A program made the position numbers and the translations under genes. Positions 63,193 through 64,000 of a stretch of DNA of 64,000 bases are shown here, in pieces; position 1 is the first letter of the stretch; every line of letters starts with the position of its first letter. Origin of the DNA: Lanius collurio (lineage: Eukaryota > Chordata > Aves > Passeriformes > Laniidae); assembly GCA_020086605.1 (NCBI GenBank), contig JACBWW010000015.1, forward strand, positions 11,933,376 through 11,997,375, written 5' to 3'. The notes under the pieces were generated by a model that worked only from the letters and a program-made list of their open reading frames with translations, searched no databases and was not told where the DNA came from.

Positions 63193-64000
63193 TTTTAAAA
63201 ATAAAATAGTGCACAGGTTGGGCAAGATATTTTGGTAGTTCTAGACTAGACTGATATGTATGCCTTGGAGGAACTGCAACATGGCTAAATCACTTAGTCT
63301 CACAGTGATGCAGTTTAAAAGACATTGTTTGTTAACCTAGTATTTTAAATTTTCTGAATCTTCCCATGTTGTATTGCCAAATTTTACTGAATGAGGAAAA
63401 GATACTCTTTAAATACAATTTGATCTGAAGTCATTAAAAGTGTAAAAATCAATATATTCTTATCCATTATATTAGTCTGTCACACAGGATAGATTTTTTT
63501 GATGATGGAATCATAAAATATTGGAAGAAATTAAAAGAAAAATCTGCAAATACATGCATAACTTTCTTTTCTGTTAAACACAAGCCTAGGCATGTTTAGA
63601 GGCCTGTATAAGCCCTATCTGAGAAGTGACTAAAGGTAAACAGATTGGTAAATATGAAAGAGAACAGGCATGAGCTATCCATTAATTTTTTTCCCATGCT
63701 GTAGCTCATGAATCAGAGGCAGTTTCTGTGCATAGTGAACTTCCATTCTGGTAACATGTCCATCTTCCAGTTCACTTCACTGTATTTTCAGAACACTGTT
63801 GTAAAGATGTTTACAAGTTAGCCGTGTATTTTTGTAAAGAATTGCTTTCTTTGTTTTTTTGAGCCTGCTACCTGCAGTTGCTCAGCGATTGGACCTCTCT
63901 TCCTTCACTTTTTTCTGTGAACCTTGTGCTGTGACTGAAGCCTGTCCATTTTCCATGCCAGTCTTATCCTAAGGAAATGGAAATCTTGAAGGAGACAAAC

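Larger units (their letters stand above)
25136..64000 (+). other. PDGFC intron 1 (5' part; continues past the window)
   Basis: Almost 38.9 kb from the exon 1 donor to the window end with no recognisable second exon: I looked for the CUB-domain coding text that follows KEQNG and did not find it in the open frames. The first intron of vertebrate PDGFC is known to be very long, so this fits. The + strand looks rich in T and G over much of the intron. The content is AT-rich unique DNA, microsatellites, two assembly gaps, one clear CR1 copy near the end and a possible old CR1 relic at 31.4 kb. Open frames inside it are short and unrelated to any family I recognise. Confidence 0.85.

Noticed and set aside
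25136..64000. PDGFC exon 2 (CUB-domain coding) inside the window
   Set aside because: No open frame carries the expected CUB-type residues following KEQNG. The first intron is expected to be very long, so exon 2 probably lies beyond 64 kb or, less likely, in a gap.
1..64000. tRNA, rRNA, CRISPR or integrated bacterial-type elements
   Set aside because: No cloverleaf with A/B boxes, rRNA core sequence or regularly spaced repeat array was recognised on either strand; repeats seen are microsatellites and retroelements.

Overview
The window is a piece of a bird nuclear genome. The evidence is two 5'-truncated CR1 LINE copies ending in the ATTCTATG-type 3' tail typical of birds, LTR remnants resembling avian endogenous retrovirus solo LTRs, long AT-rich non-coding stretches, and one GC-rich CpG island holding the first coding exon of a recognisable vertebrate gene. 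There are no bacterial-type operons, RNA operons or CRISPR arrays. The species cannot be fixed from this sequence.

The only gene I can support is PDGFC (platelet-derived growth factor C) on the + strand. Its first coding exon is 25018..25135: 39 codons plus one base, encoding the signal peptide and the start of the mature N-terminus, followed by a GTAAG donor. The exon lies in a CpG island at about 24.19-26.06 kb with GC boxes and perfect Egr-1 motifs. The 5' leader carries two upstream ATGs: one opens a reading frame that overlaps the PDGFC start, the other a short uORF that ends before it. Everything downstream (25136..64000) is the 5' part of a very large first intron; I found no second exon.

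Layout. 1-24.19 kb: upstream intergenic DNA with simple repeats, a perfect 22-bp inverted repeat at 6.1 kb, an ERV-type solo LTR (9.7-10.25 kb, minus), a second LTR-like element (19.45-20.08 kb, minus), a CR1 copy (22.4-22.9 kb, minus) and a weaker LTR-like candidate (23.4-23.7 kb). 24.19-26.06 kb: CpG island, promoter, exon 1 and a 400-N gap inside a (TCTCC)n tract whose left edge carries an inverted copy of sequence found 0.8 kb downstream. 26.06-64 kb: intron 1, poor in recognisable young transposons, with a G-rich quadruplex motif, a candidate TCF/LEF-bearing regulatory block near 26.7-26.95 kb, AT-type microsatellites, a second gap (366 N) abutting a TA repeat, and a CR1 copy at 62.7-63.2 kb.

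I found no undescribed genetic system. The points most worth a second look are the upstream ATGs in the PDGFC leader, the suspicious gap-edge inversion beside exon 1, the perfect palindrome at 6.1 kb, the LTR hairpin at 19.46 kb, and the possible in-frame cryptic exon at 25.7 kb.
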